DNA of 60,765 nucleotides, from the IMG/VR virus record IMGVR_UViG_3300030108_005940, positions 1 through 60,765 of that record. The stretch is one strand, 5' to 3'. Made by a program: the position numbers and the translations under genes. The notes beneath the pieces were generated by a model, which was not told where the DNA came from, ran no database searches, and worked only from the letters and a program-made list of their open reading frames with translations. The number at the start of each line of letters is the position of its first letter. Position 1 is the first letter of the stretch. The DNA comes from a virus. This document shows, piece by piece, positions 41,274 through 49,900 of the stretch.

Positions 41274-42422
41274 ATGCCCGAGAGCTTAGAAAATCAATTT
41301 ATTTCTGATTTATATACTTCTCTACTACATTTAAGTGGAGCAGATTTAGGTTCTAATGGTCCTATTAATAAGGTATTTGATGGTGCTGGTAATACTACAG
41401 GTTTAGCATTAAGCGGAAGAAGAGTTTTAATTAATAATTATATATACCCTGAAGGATTTCAAACACGGTCACCACTCGAGTGGTTAGATTCATTTTTTCC
41501 AATTGGAAGCTTACAATTAACCTTTGATGATAACAACCCAACAGATAGAATCGCGGGTACTGTTTGGACACAAGTATCACAAGGAAGGTTTTTAGTAGGT
41601 ACGGGCTTAAATACAGATAAAAATGGTGTAGAGCGTGAATTTTGTCCGGGAGGTGCTGAGGAAGAAGAAGCTGGGAGTAGAGGTGGGTCGGGTGATACAG
41701 CTGGTGAATATCGAGTCACGCTTACAGAGGATCAATTACCAGCTCATACACATGATGTTAATATCGGTGCAGCTGACGTTCAAATATCTAACCCTGCAGG
41801 TACTGGATCTACTTCACAGGTAAATCCTGTAGGTACAATAAACTCGTCATTAACTTTTAGAGAGCAAGAGAATGCAAGATATAGATTATTAAGAGATGTA
41901 TCACCACCGGGTGATGAAGATTATTTCAGATTAGCAAATTGGGAAGATTCACAAGAAAATTGGCCGGAGAGAGCGTGGTTATATGCGTTAGATTTTGGAT
42001 TTGATAGGGGATCAGCAGCTAATTATTCACAAGCAGATAGAGAGTTGTACATGATCGGTGCATTAGCAGATACATACCAATTTAAAGAGTTAATAGGTAT
42101 TTGGAACGGTGAATCTAGATTTGTTTCTGATATAAATGTACGTGTTGATGTTGGTGTAGGACGTGGTGGTAGAATTCTTCGTACTGTAAAAACTCCATAC
42201 GAATATGCAAAAGAATTAGGAGCTGTTGATATAGGTTCAGCAACAGCTGGTAATTATCTAACAAATAACAATGAAACACCTATTATATCTGGTAACACTG
42301 AAGTACTAGAGAGACAAGAACAATCAAATAATACAAGAATTTCAACATCTACAGGAGAAGATGGTTCACATAATAACATATTACCATCATATGGCGTATA
42401 CGTATGGAAGAGAATAGCATAA
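41274..42422 (+). CDS. tail-collar fibre protein, short paralogue
   Basis: A 382-residue paralogue of the first 450 residues of the preceding gene. Shared landmarks are YTSLLHLSGADL (14-25), LEWLDSFFPIGSLQLTFDDN, DRIAGTVWTQVSQGRFLVGT, LPAHTHDVN and the end HNNILPSYGVYVWKR. It stops at the point where the longer copy continues into the Gly-rich adhesin. The pair probably arose by tandem duplication. The collar domain trimerises and its His-x-His segment (HTH) may bind metal. It is expressed from its own late box. Confidence 0.75.
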   Translation: MPESLENQFISDLYTSLLHLSGADLGSNGPINKVFDGAGNTTGLALSGRRVLINNYIYPEGFQTRSPLEWLDSFFPIGSLQLTFDDNNPTDRIAGTVWTQVSQGRFLVGTGLNTDKNGVEREFCPGGAEEEEAGSRGGSGDTAGEYRVTLTEDQLPAHTHDVNIGAADVQISNPAGTGSTSQVNPVGTINSSLTFREQENARYRLLRDVSPPGDEDYFRLANWEDSQENWPERAWLYALDFGFDRGSAANYSQADRELYMIGALADTYQFKELIGIWNGESRFVSDINVRVDVGVGRGGRILRTVKTPYEYAKELGAVDIGSATAGNYLTNNNETPIISGNTEVLERQEQSNNTRISTSTGEDGSHNNILPSYGVYVWKRIA

Positions 42423-42432
42423 TAAATTAATC

Positions 42433-43956
42433 ATGGCAAATATAACTATAGTAAAATTAAAGGTAAGGAGGGGATCAGATGCTCAACGAAAATCTATTGT
42501 TTTAGATCAAGGTGAAGTTGGTTATACGCTCGATACTAAGCGATTATTTGTTGGTGATGGTGCTACTTTAGGTGGTAACTCAGTAGGTAATAAAAATATT
42601 GGACCGTTTGCAGCAGATTCAAGTTTAGGCCCTGATTCAGCGCCAGGTATGGAAGTAGGTGACATTGGTTATGCTAATAGCCTTCTATATATATTAACAT
42701 CAACCAATTATAATGATACACTCTCGGGTTACGGTTATATCGGACCAGTTGCAGACGATACATTAATAGAGTTTGATACTGATAATAAGTTAACAGTTAA
42801 AAAAGAAGGATTTGATGCGCAGTATTTAAAGCCAGAATTTTTTGGAAGTGGTTTATTATCAAGTGCCGGGGGAATTGCTTCTGTTAATATTAACTCTACA
42901 TATTTTGAATTATCTAATTCTAAAATTTCACCAGTAGTTAATTCGATTACTGAAAGAGAAATTGCTACATCAACACTTTCTTCTGGGTTAGTAGGGGGAA
43001 ATGATGCTAAAATACGTCTTAGTGTTAATCCAACACAATTTGAATTCGATGACGAAAATCGATTGCAGTTAAAGTCATTGGGTACTAGTACTATTCCAGT
43101 CTCTAGTTGGGCGGGGCAAAACGGTGCTAATCTACTTAATAGTGGTTTATCAATTAATGGTACAACTGGTAAAATACAAGCAAACTTACGTACAGTTAAT
43201 CCAACAACATTTTCTTTAGATTCGAACGGGCAAGTATCGTTATTTGGCGCTACTTCATCACAGCAAGAACTGCCTTATATTACAACTACAGATGGATTAG
43301 TTAAAACTATTCAATCTTCTATATATGATGTAATAACTGCAACCAGTTTATCCGGCGGTGCACAAGATAGTATACCAATTGGTAGTATTTTACCACATGC
43401 TCGAGCTTTTAATACTATTCCAGCTGGTTATCTATTATGTGATGGTAATGCTTATGACTCTACAAATACGGAATATGCTGAATTATATGGTGTTATAGGA
43501 GATAATTGGAATACAGCAGGTGATATGACAGATCCTGGTGGTGATTTATTTAGAGTACCAAACTTATCTGGTGGTGATGTATTATTATACGGAAATAATG
43601 AGGCAGCTCCAGGTTCAAATGTATTATATTTATCCGGTGCTAATACTCCACTCGGTAATAAGGATTTTCCTGGCGCTTCAACAAGTGGTAGCTTGAGCGC
43701 AGTTGGTGTAAACTTTATTATTAAATATAAAAAGGATTCTATAAAGAGTATATTTAACGGGGCACCTAATCAAAAAACAGTTGGTTATGGGCGAAGTGTA
43801 TATGATCAACAAATTTATGAAGGTATAGATTCAACTGGACAAAATATCCAACTAAGTTCAGCAGGATTTATTGCTTTTGCACTATCTGGCGATGTAAGAA
43901 ATACAACTAGTGATGAAGTATTTGACAGATTTGCAATTCCAGTATATGGTTGGTAA
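42433..43956 (+). CDS. tail-collar fibre protein, second family, copy 1
   Basis: A 507-residue fibre. Its N-terminus IVKLKVRRGSDAQRKSIVLD, followed by GEVGYTLDTKRLFVGDGAT (about 5-44), is the short head-fibre/tail-fibre motif found at the start of many phage fibres. A repeated beta shaft follows. The collar domain IPIGSILPHARAFNTIPAGY LLCDGN lies near residues 315-340, with LFRVPNLSGG after it. The distal 90 residues are unique. No late box stands at 5-6 nt (TAAATT only), so it is perhaps read from the promoter at 41263. Confidence 0.75.
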   Translation: MANITIVKLKVRRGSDAQRKSIVLDQGEVGYTLDTKRLFVGDGATLGGNSVGNKNIGPFAADSSLGPDSAPGMEVGDIGYANSLLYILTSTNYNDTLSGYGYIGPVADDTLIEFDTDNKLTVKKEGFDAQYLKPEFFGSGLLSSAGGIASVNINSTYFELSNSKISPVVNSITEREIATSTLSSGLVGGNDAKIRLSVNPTQFEFDDENRLQLKSLGTSTIPVSSWAGQNGANLLNSGLSINGTTGKIQANLRTVNPTTFSLDSNGQVSLFGATSSQQELPYITTTDGLVKTIQSSIYDVITATSLSGGAQDSIPIGSILPHARAFNTIPAGYLLCDGNAYDSTNTEYAELYGVIGDNWNTAGDMTDPGGDLFRVPNLSGGDVLLYGNNEAAPGSNVLYLSGANTPLGNKDFPGASTSGSLSAVGVNFIIKYKKDSIKSIFNGAPNQKTVGYGRSVYDQQIYEGIDSTGQNIQLSSAGFIAFALSGDVRNTTSDEVFDRFAIPVYGW

Positions 43957-43957
43957 T

Positions 43958-43963
43958 TAAATA
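43958..43963 (+). promoter_or_regulatory. late-type box TAAATA at longer distance
   Basis: TAAATA 9 nt before the ATG at 43973, outside the 5-6 nt rule. It may give a short leader or be non-functional. Confidence 0.4.
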
Positions 43964-43972
43964 TTAAAAACA

Positions 43973-45646
43973 ATGGCTATAGAAATTCTAGAAAACACTC
44001 TTTTAAAGCTCCTAGTAAGGAGAGGTACTGATTCTGATAGAAAACTGATTACATTAGAGAGTGGAGAACTTGGTTTTACTACTGATACTGAAAGACTATA
44101 TATTGGTAATAGTACAACCCCTGGAGGAATACTTGCTGGTAACAAATATAAAGGTAGAGCTAATGTAGTAACTTCATTAAGCCCAGTAGTAACGGGAGAT
44201 TATGCGTATGAAACAGATACTAATAGCTTAAAAATTTGTATAGCTGGTACAGGTTCAGCTGCTAGTGACTGGTTAACTGTTGCTAACCAGATTAGTGCAG
44301 GTGATACTACTATAGTAATTGATAGTCAAAATAGAATAACTGTTGGTACGTTATCTGCAGGTGATTTTTCAGCTGATACATTAGGGAGTTCTATTGAATT
44401 AGACGGTAGTAGTAGAATAGCTCTTAGTAGTACAATTAATATTGATAATATTACTCAAAGAACAACTAGTGCTACAAATTATCTTTCGTTACCTTCAAAA
44501 TTAAAAATAAGTGAAGTTGATTATGATTTTCCAGCAACTGGACCTACTAACAATACCTTTTTAGGATCTAATGGACAGGGTGAATTAAGATGGTCAGTAC
44601 CAAGTATAATAGAATCAACTGTAGCCCCAACAACAGCTTCACTACTTCCGGTTGCAACTATTGTACCTTTTGCTTCTGCTGCAGCAGAAGTACCTTATGG
44701 TTGGTTAAGTTGTGATGGTGCAGAGTATATAAGTAGTTCTTATCCGGAATTATGCGCAGCAATAGGGACAGGTTATAATACGGCTGGTACAACAGCAGAT
44801 CATTTTAGGGTACCTAATTTAAACAATGTAATTACATATGGAGCAGCTAACCCTGCAGCTACCACTTTAGTTGGTGTAACAACTGGAGCAGCTACTACTT
44901 TAGGCTCAGGATTATCAGCAACAGGAATGCATTTCATGATTAAAGCAATAGGTGGTGTAACTAATCCTACTCTTACTGTTCAGAAAAATCTTTCTGCTTT
45001 TATAAACTCTGTTGATTATACCGGTACTAATTTTAACCCTTTAAGTGGTAATATCGTTATTGAGAGTCCTCCACCGGGGCAAATAGTTTTTGATAATGGC
45101 AGAGATACCAATACATTTACTATGCCGCCCGGAATACATTACGTAAAGTTTTACGTTACAGGTGCCGGTTCAAAAGGAGGTACAACGCCCGGCGGTGCAG
45201 CTGCTACTTGTGTTGGTCATCTATCTGCTAAACCAGGATATGTGTTTAAAATAAAATCTGCAGCTGGAGCTACTATAGCTGATGCCCCAGCAGATGGTGA
45301 TTTTTCTGCTATATATACTGATGACGGTGGTACTACTTTAGTCCGCGCAGATGGTGGACTATATGAAGGTACAGAACCTGGCAAAGTTAGTGACCGTGGT
45401 CAAGTAGCTAAAGGAACTGCAGGTGGCGTGGTTTTAACAACTAACCAATTTGTTTTAAATGGTTATGTCATAAAAGGTGGTTCTGGTTTAGTAGATACAG
45501 ATGGAGGTAAAGGTAAGGAAGAATCATTAGGTGCTTCTTCATACTTTGGTAATGCACCAGCTCCCGGGGGTGGTCAAGCTTCGCATTCTGGCGCAGCACT
45601 CGGACCTCCTCCAAGTAATGGAATAGTAATGATTGAATGGTCATAG
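43973..45646 (+). CDS. tail-collar fibre protein, second family, copy 2 with Gly-rich tip
   Basis: A 557-residue paralogue of the previous gene: LLKLLVRRGTDSDRKLITLE and GELGFTTDTERLYIGNS at the N-terminus, collar IVPFASAAAEVPYGWLSCDG near residues 228-247, and FRVPNLNNV. The C-terminal 190 residues form a new domain, with IVFDNGRDTNTFTMPPGIHY, a strand VKFYVTGAGSKGG and a long Gly/Ala/Asp-rich end. It is a likely receptor-binding tip. As with the pair at 38849/41274, one of two tandem paralogues carries an extra Gly-rich tip. Confidence 0.72.
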   Translation: MAIEILENTLLKLLVRRGTDSDRKLITLESGELGFTTDTERLYIGNSTTPGGILAGNKYKGRANVVTSLSPVVTGDYAYETDTNSLKICIAGTGSAASDWLTVANQISAGDTTIVIDSQNRITVGTLSAGDFSADTLGSSIELDGSSRIALSSTINIDNITQRTTSATNYLSLPSKLKISEVDYDFPATGPTNNTFLGSNGQGELRWSVPSIIESTVAPTTASLLPVATIVPFASAAAEVPYGWLSCDGAEYISSSYPELCAAIGTGYNTAGTTADHFRVPNLNNVITYGAANPAATTLVGVTTGAATTLGSGLSATGMHFMIKAIGGVTNPTLTVQKNLSAFINSVDYTGTNFNPLSGNIVIESPPPGQIVFDNGRDTNTFTMPPGIHYVKFYVTGAGSKGGTTPGGAAATCVGHLSAKPGYVFKIKSAAGATIADAPADGDFSAIYTDDGGTTLVRADGGLYEGTEPGKVSDRGQVAKGTAGGVVLTTNQFVLNGYVIKGGSGLVDTDGGKGKEESLGASSYFGNAPAPGGGQASHSGAALGPPPSNGIVMIEWS

Positions 45647-45678
45647 TTGCTTTTATATCCTTTATATATAACTAAAAT

Positions 45679-45843
45679 ATGGATGAAGTTATTGTTGAAG
45701 GTTTAGATTATGAAGATTTTGTATCCTTAAAGTCAATTTTGACTGAATGTACGTTATTTAATGCAGAGCAAGGTAAACAATTATCCGAAAATACTGTACT
45801 TATACAGAAGATAGAAAAGATTTTACAGGTATTTGAAGAATAA
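45679..45843 (+). CDS. very small acidic helical protein
   Basis: A 54-residue frame from ATG 45679 to TAA 45843. It opens MDEVIVEGLDYEDFVSLKSI and closes with VLIQKIEKILQVFEE, suggesting one or two amphipathic helices, possibly a coiled coil. It fills the gap between the fibre gene and the next small gene, and its stop codon is part of that gene's late box. No ribosome site is seen. The function is unknown. Confidence 0.5.
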   Translation: MDEVIVEGLDYEDFVSLKSILTECTLFNAEQGKQLSENTVLIQKIEKILQVFEE

Positions 45844-45846
45844 ATA
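45841..45846 (+). promoter_or_regulatory. late promoter box TAAATA overlapping a stop codon
   Basis: Its TAA is the stop of the 54-residue frame. The ATG at 45852 follows after 5 nt. Confidence 0.7.
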
Positions 45847-45851
45847 CTTGT

Positions 45852-46064
45852 ATGAATGCAAGTTGCTGCAGGGCTAGTGCGCTGTGTGAAGAGTTTTCGG
45901 ATTATGTAATATATGACGATAGCTGCGATAGTGTTCTCGTTAACGTCCATGAAGATTATTTCTCTATAGTTTATAGGGAATTACAAAAAATGAGTTACAT
46001 ACTTGTATTTAAAACATATCTTAAAGCAACAAATTCTTTGACCTGTACTTTTATAAAGGAATGA
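45852..46064 (+). CDS. small Cys-rich protein of unknown function
   Basis: A 70-residue protein starting NASCCRASALCEEFSDYVIY and containing six Cys in all. The rest is mixed, with HEDYFSIVYRELQKMSYILV in the middle. The CC-x6-C start might bind a metal or form disulfides. The late box 5 nt upstream supports that this is a true gene. I do not recognise it. Confidence 0.55.
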   Translation: MNASCCRASALCEEFSDYVIYDDSCDSVLVNVHEDYFSIVYRELQKMSYILVFKTYLKATNSLTCTFIKE

Positions 46065-46069
46065 GTAAT

Positions 46070-46075
46070 TAAATA
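46070..46075 (+). promoter_or_regulatory. late-type box TAAATA at longer distance
   Basis: TAAATA 8 nt before the ATG at 46084, slightly outside the common 5-6 nt spacing. Confidence 0.45.
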
Positions 46076-46083
46076 TATAATAG

Positions 46084-46947
46084 ATGGCCTTTCCTACAGA
46101 TATAAGATTACCCACCGGTTCAAGATACTATACATTAATTGCGACAAAAAAAACATTTAATTCGAATTATGATATAGTTTGGTCGTTTGAATATAAGTTA
46201 CCTGGATCAGCAATTTCAGCTCCATTTAATACTTACCAAGTTGGGTTTACAACTTTTTTAACTAATTTAATTTCACCGATATCAAGCCTGCCTGGGCAGT
46301 ATCTTGGGGACCAAGATCCGGAGTTTATTTTATCAGCCCATGCTCTAGAGACTGAAGATTCATTAATATTAAAAACCCAAGAAGATTCAACACTTCTTCT
46401 AGAAGGTGGTATTTTAAGTGGTACGTTAGTCAAAGTTGCTTTTGATTCTACGGGGTTATATGCATTAACTGGTAGAGATGATAGACCTGGTGTTAATGAT
46501 AAACAAACTCATAGAAATGCCTTGGTAGTTAGAGATTATGTGCATAATCTTAAAGGTAATGCACCACTATCTACGTTTTCAAGTTCATTTACTAATTTGT
46601 CTACAGATACATACAGAACTTTAAGATTTAGATATGTAAATCTAGGTGAAAAATTACATATAGATTATAGAGAAGCTGATACAACGACATACACGTTATT
46701 AACTACTATAGAATTAGGCTATAGATCAATAAGATTACAAAATTTAGAAAATATATATTGTGGATTTGCTTTTAGTACCCCGATTTCTTCAGCTACTGAT
46801 ACTGTGAGTGCAAATGCATTTTATTTACGTAATTTTAACATAGAAGGTTATGAAGGAGCTGATGTAACAACAGAAACAGTAATTACTCCAAGTTTATCAG
46901 TAAATCCAAATGCTTCGTATACAACCGTTACAAATATAACAGCATAA
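46084..46947 (+). CDS. beta-sandwich, lectin-like structural protein
   Basis: A 287-residue protein, nearly all beta strands. Segments such as NYDIVWSFEYKLPGS, LSGTLVKVAFDSTGLYAL, and YRTLRFRYVNLGEKLHIDY followed by YCGFAFST suggest a concanavalin A-like jelly roll, as in lectins and sugar-binding fibre domains. The end (SVNPNASYTTVTNITA) is a Thr/Asn-rich tail similar in style to the linkers of the next protein. It lies 1 nt before the giant Thr-rich fibre gene, with coupled translation, so the two products may work together. This is inference from fold-like pattern. Confidence 0.5.
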   Translation: MAFPTDIRLPTGSRYYTLIATKKTFNSNYDIVWSFEYKLPGSAISAPFNTYQVGFTTFLTNLISPISSLPGQYLGDQDPEFILSAHALETEDSLILKTQEDSTLLLEGGILSGTLVKVAFDSTGLYALTGRDDRPGVNDKQTHRNALVVRDYVHNLKGNAPLSTFSSSFTNLSTDTYRTLRFRYVNLGEKLHIDYREADTTTYTLLTTIELGYRSIRLQNLENIYCGFAFSTPISSATDTVSANAFYLRNFNIEGYEGADVTTETVITPSLSVNPNASYTTVTNITA

Positions 46948-46948
46948 A

Positions 46949-49900
46949 ATGGCAACGACACCCACACCAACCACGCTTAGACCATCACCGGTTTTTAGGT
47001 TTCAGACGGATGAGCGATTTCAAAATCAATACGGTAATCCGTTTGCTAGTTGGTTTGATTCTTCTAGAAACGAGCCGCCGGGTGTAATACCTACCACTAT
47101 CCCACCAACAACTACACAATCACCGGCTATTAGCTTTAGTGATGTAAGGGTATCTAATATTAATACGTCTGCAATAAACCCTGTTCCAGGAGACGGTGGG
47201 GTAGAAAATTCATATGAAAATGCAACAGGAACTATAACAGTTGAAAGTATAGAGCTTGATCGACCTTTTTCAGAGAAAGTTGAATATGTAATTTATGATG
47301 TAAATGGTAGTAAAGATCAATATGGTGACCCAGAAAATTTTATTTCTGGGGAAGCTGGTGTTGTTGTTAATGATGAAAATAAATCTATAGTACAAATAAA
47401 TGATGAAATAACAGCTATTGCAGATCCGACCAATGAAACTGGGAGCATGAGTGTTGTTGTACAGTTAAGAGATGAAAATTATACAACTTTAACCACAATA
47501 CAAACAGAATCTAACCCAGTATTAATAACTACAACTACTACAACTACTACAACAACCCGTGCACCTGTAATTACTACTACAACAACGACACCGAGTCCAA
47601 CTACATTACCACCCGTTCCTAGAGTAGGTGATGATGATGCAGGTGAAGTTGGAGATACAAATTATATACCGATAACAACTACTACTACAACTACGCGTAT
47701 ACCTGTTTTAAGACCGACAACAACTACAACAACACGTCCACTAATATCTGTAGATGTTGATTCAATAGTAGGAATTGCCACACCAGAACCAACAACAACA
47801 CCTATACCACCACCTTTTGTTGATATAGGAGCTCGACAGCCTGATCCTGTAACATCTACAACTACACGTTCACCAATATATGTAGATGTTGATTCAGTAG
47901 TAAAGATACCACGTTTTACTACAACAACACGTCCATTAATATCTGTAGACGTTGATTCAGTAGTAGGGATTGCTTCTACACGTCCCCCAGTATATGTAGA
48001 TGTTGATTCAGTAGTAGGAATTGCTACTACACGTCCATTAATATCTGTAGACGTTGATTCAGTAGTAGGGATTGCTACTACACGTCCATTAATATCTGTA
48101 GATGTTGATTCAGTAGTAGGGATTGCTACTACAACTACACAACGACCTACTACAACACGAGCTCCTGTTTTACTTACTACTACCACTACCACTACCACAA
48201 CTACACAACGGCCTACTACAACACGAGCACCAGAAGTTACAACTACCACACCAGAACCAACAACAACACCTATACCAAGTTTACGACCACCTTTTGTTGA
48301 TATAGGAGCTCGACAGCCTGATCCTGTAACAATTGCACCAGAAGATAATATTACTGCTACTACAGAAGAGGAATATTTAGGTATAATAGAGGACGAGCCT
48401 TCATTTATTGAAGAAGAAATAGATCCTGGTGAATCACCGTCAATAATTGAAGAAATTCGGGAGGCTGGTGATTTAACAGCTGCACAAGTTACTAACCAAG
48501 AAGATTTAATACGCGCGTTAGAATTTTATTCACAAATAGAAATTGTTGATAGCTTTCAATTAACGCAAACAGTTATTGTACCAGATAATACTGTAATTAC
48601 AGGTTATCTTAATCCCATAATAAGTACAAATACAACTGCATTTTGGGTACAAGGAAGTAATGTCACACTTCAAGGATTTACTATTCAAAAGCTTTTTGGT
48701 CAGGAGACAGGTAGAGGTGTTCTTGTAAATCATCCTTCTTTTAGTACCGGTGAACCTCCTTCAAATATTACAATAAATGCAATAACGTTTCTTGGTGTGG
48801 GTACATCCGGAAGAGATAAATTTGGCGCTATTGCTGTACTTGGTTACAACCGTCTTGGTCTAGCAACTATAAAAAATGTTAAGATAACTAATAATGTTAT
48901 TGATGCAACACCTAATACCGCAATTGACGTTTGGGAGGTAGAAGATCTAGAAATTACTAATAACGTAGTTACAAATACCCAATCAGGAGGAAAAGATAAT
49001 TTTGGAAACGGTATTAGAGGTGATAATATACGTAATACGACAATCTCAGATAATACTTTTACAAATACCGGTCGTATGGGAATAGAGGTGTTAGGAGGTG
49101 GTGCAGGTGGTGTCCCTGATGGCGCGAGGGTATCAAGTTTATATATTCTTAATAATGTAATAGAGCAGTTTGCAGTAAGTAATACCCGGGGATTTAGAGC
49201 AGGTATATCAGTATCTCAGGGAGTCAACGGTGCTTTTGTTGATGGTAATTTTGTTAATGGTGCAAACAATACATGGAATGCAGGTTTGGAGATTGCTCAA
49301 AACTCAAAAAATATTCGATTTTCAAATAATACAGTAAGAGATGTTAAAGATGGTTTATTATGTACAGCGCATTGTGATACGCTCTTTATAACAGATAATG
49401 AGTTTGTTGAAATAAAAAGATATGGTATGCAGCTCTTTCAAAACTGGAATGCAACTATAACAAACAACAATATACTACAATCAGAAGCTTGGAGGGATAC
49501 TTTTTATTCAAATGCCCGGAGTGAAAGCTTTAGAAGAACAAATGGTATTGGATGTGGTATTTTTATACAACAATGTAACGGAATTAAGGTACTAAGCAAT
49601 ATTATAGAAGGTGTATATGAACAAAAGTATGATGATGCAGCCATCATGTTTCAAAGTAACTACCCGACATTAGAGCAAGCTAATAAACTATATTACCCAT
49701 CATCATCCAGTGGAATCGAGCTTCAGCGAGAAATGGTTAAATACGGTTTAGGGGTGGAAAGTTATTGGAATACATTCTACGGTGAACCAAACGTATTAGC
49801 AAATACAAAACCTATACAAAACATTGCAGGTGGTAATACTCTTATTTCCCAAGTTAGCCCCGATCGTTCTAATCCTTTAATTCCTTATGGTGAAAGTCTA

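Noticed and set aside
47924-48128. Regular 51-bp units considered as a CRISPR-like array
   Set aside because: The units are contiguous, in frame and coding (TTRPLISVDVDSVVGIA), with no spacers between repeats and no cas genes.
47662-48249. Minus-strand open frame of 195 codons rich in Val
   Set aside because: It is the reverse of Thr-codon repeats (ACA/ACT become TGT/AGT/GTT-type codons). The open frame is a product of composition.
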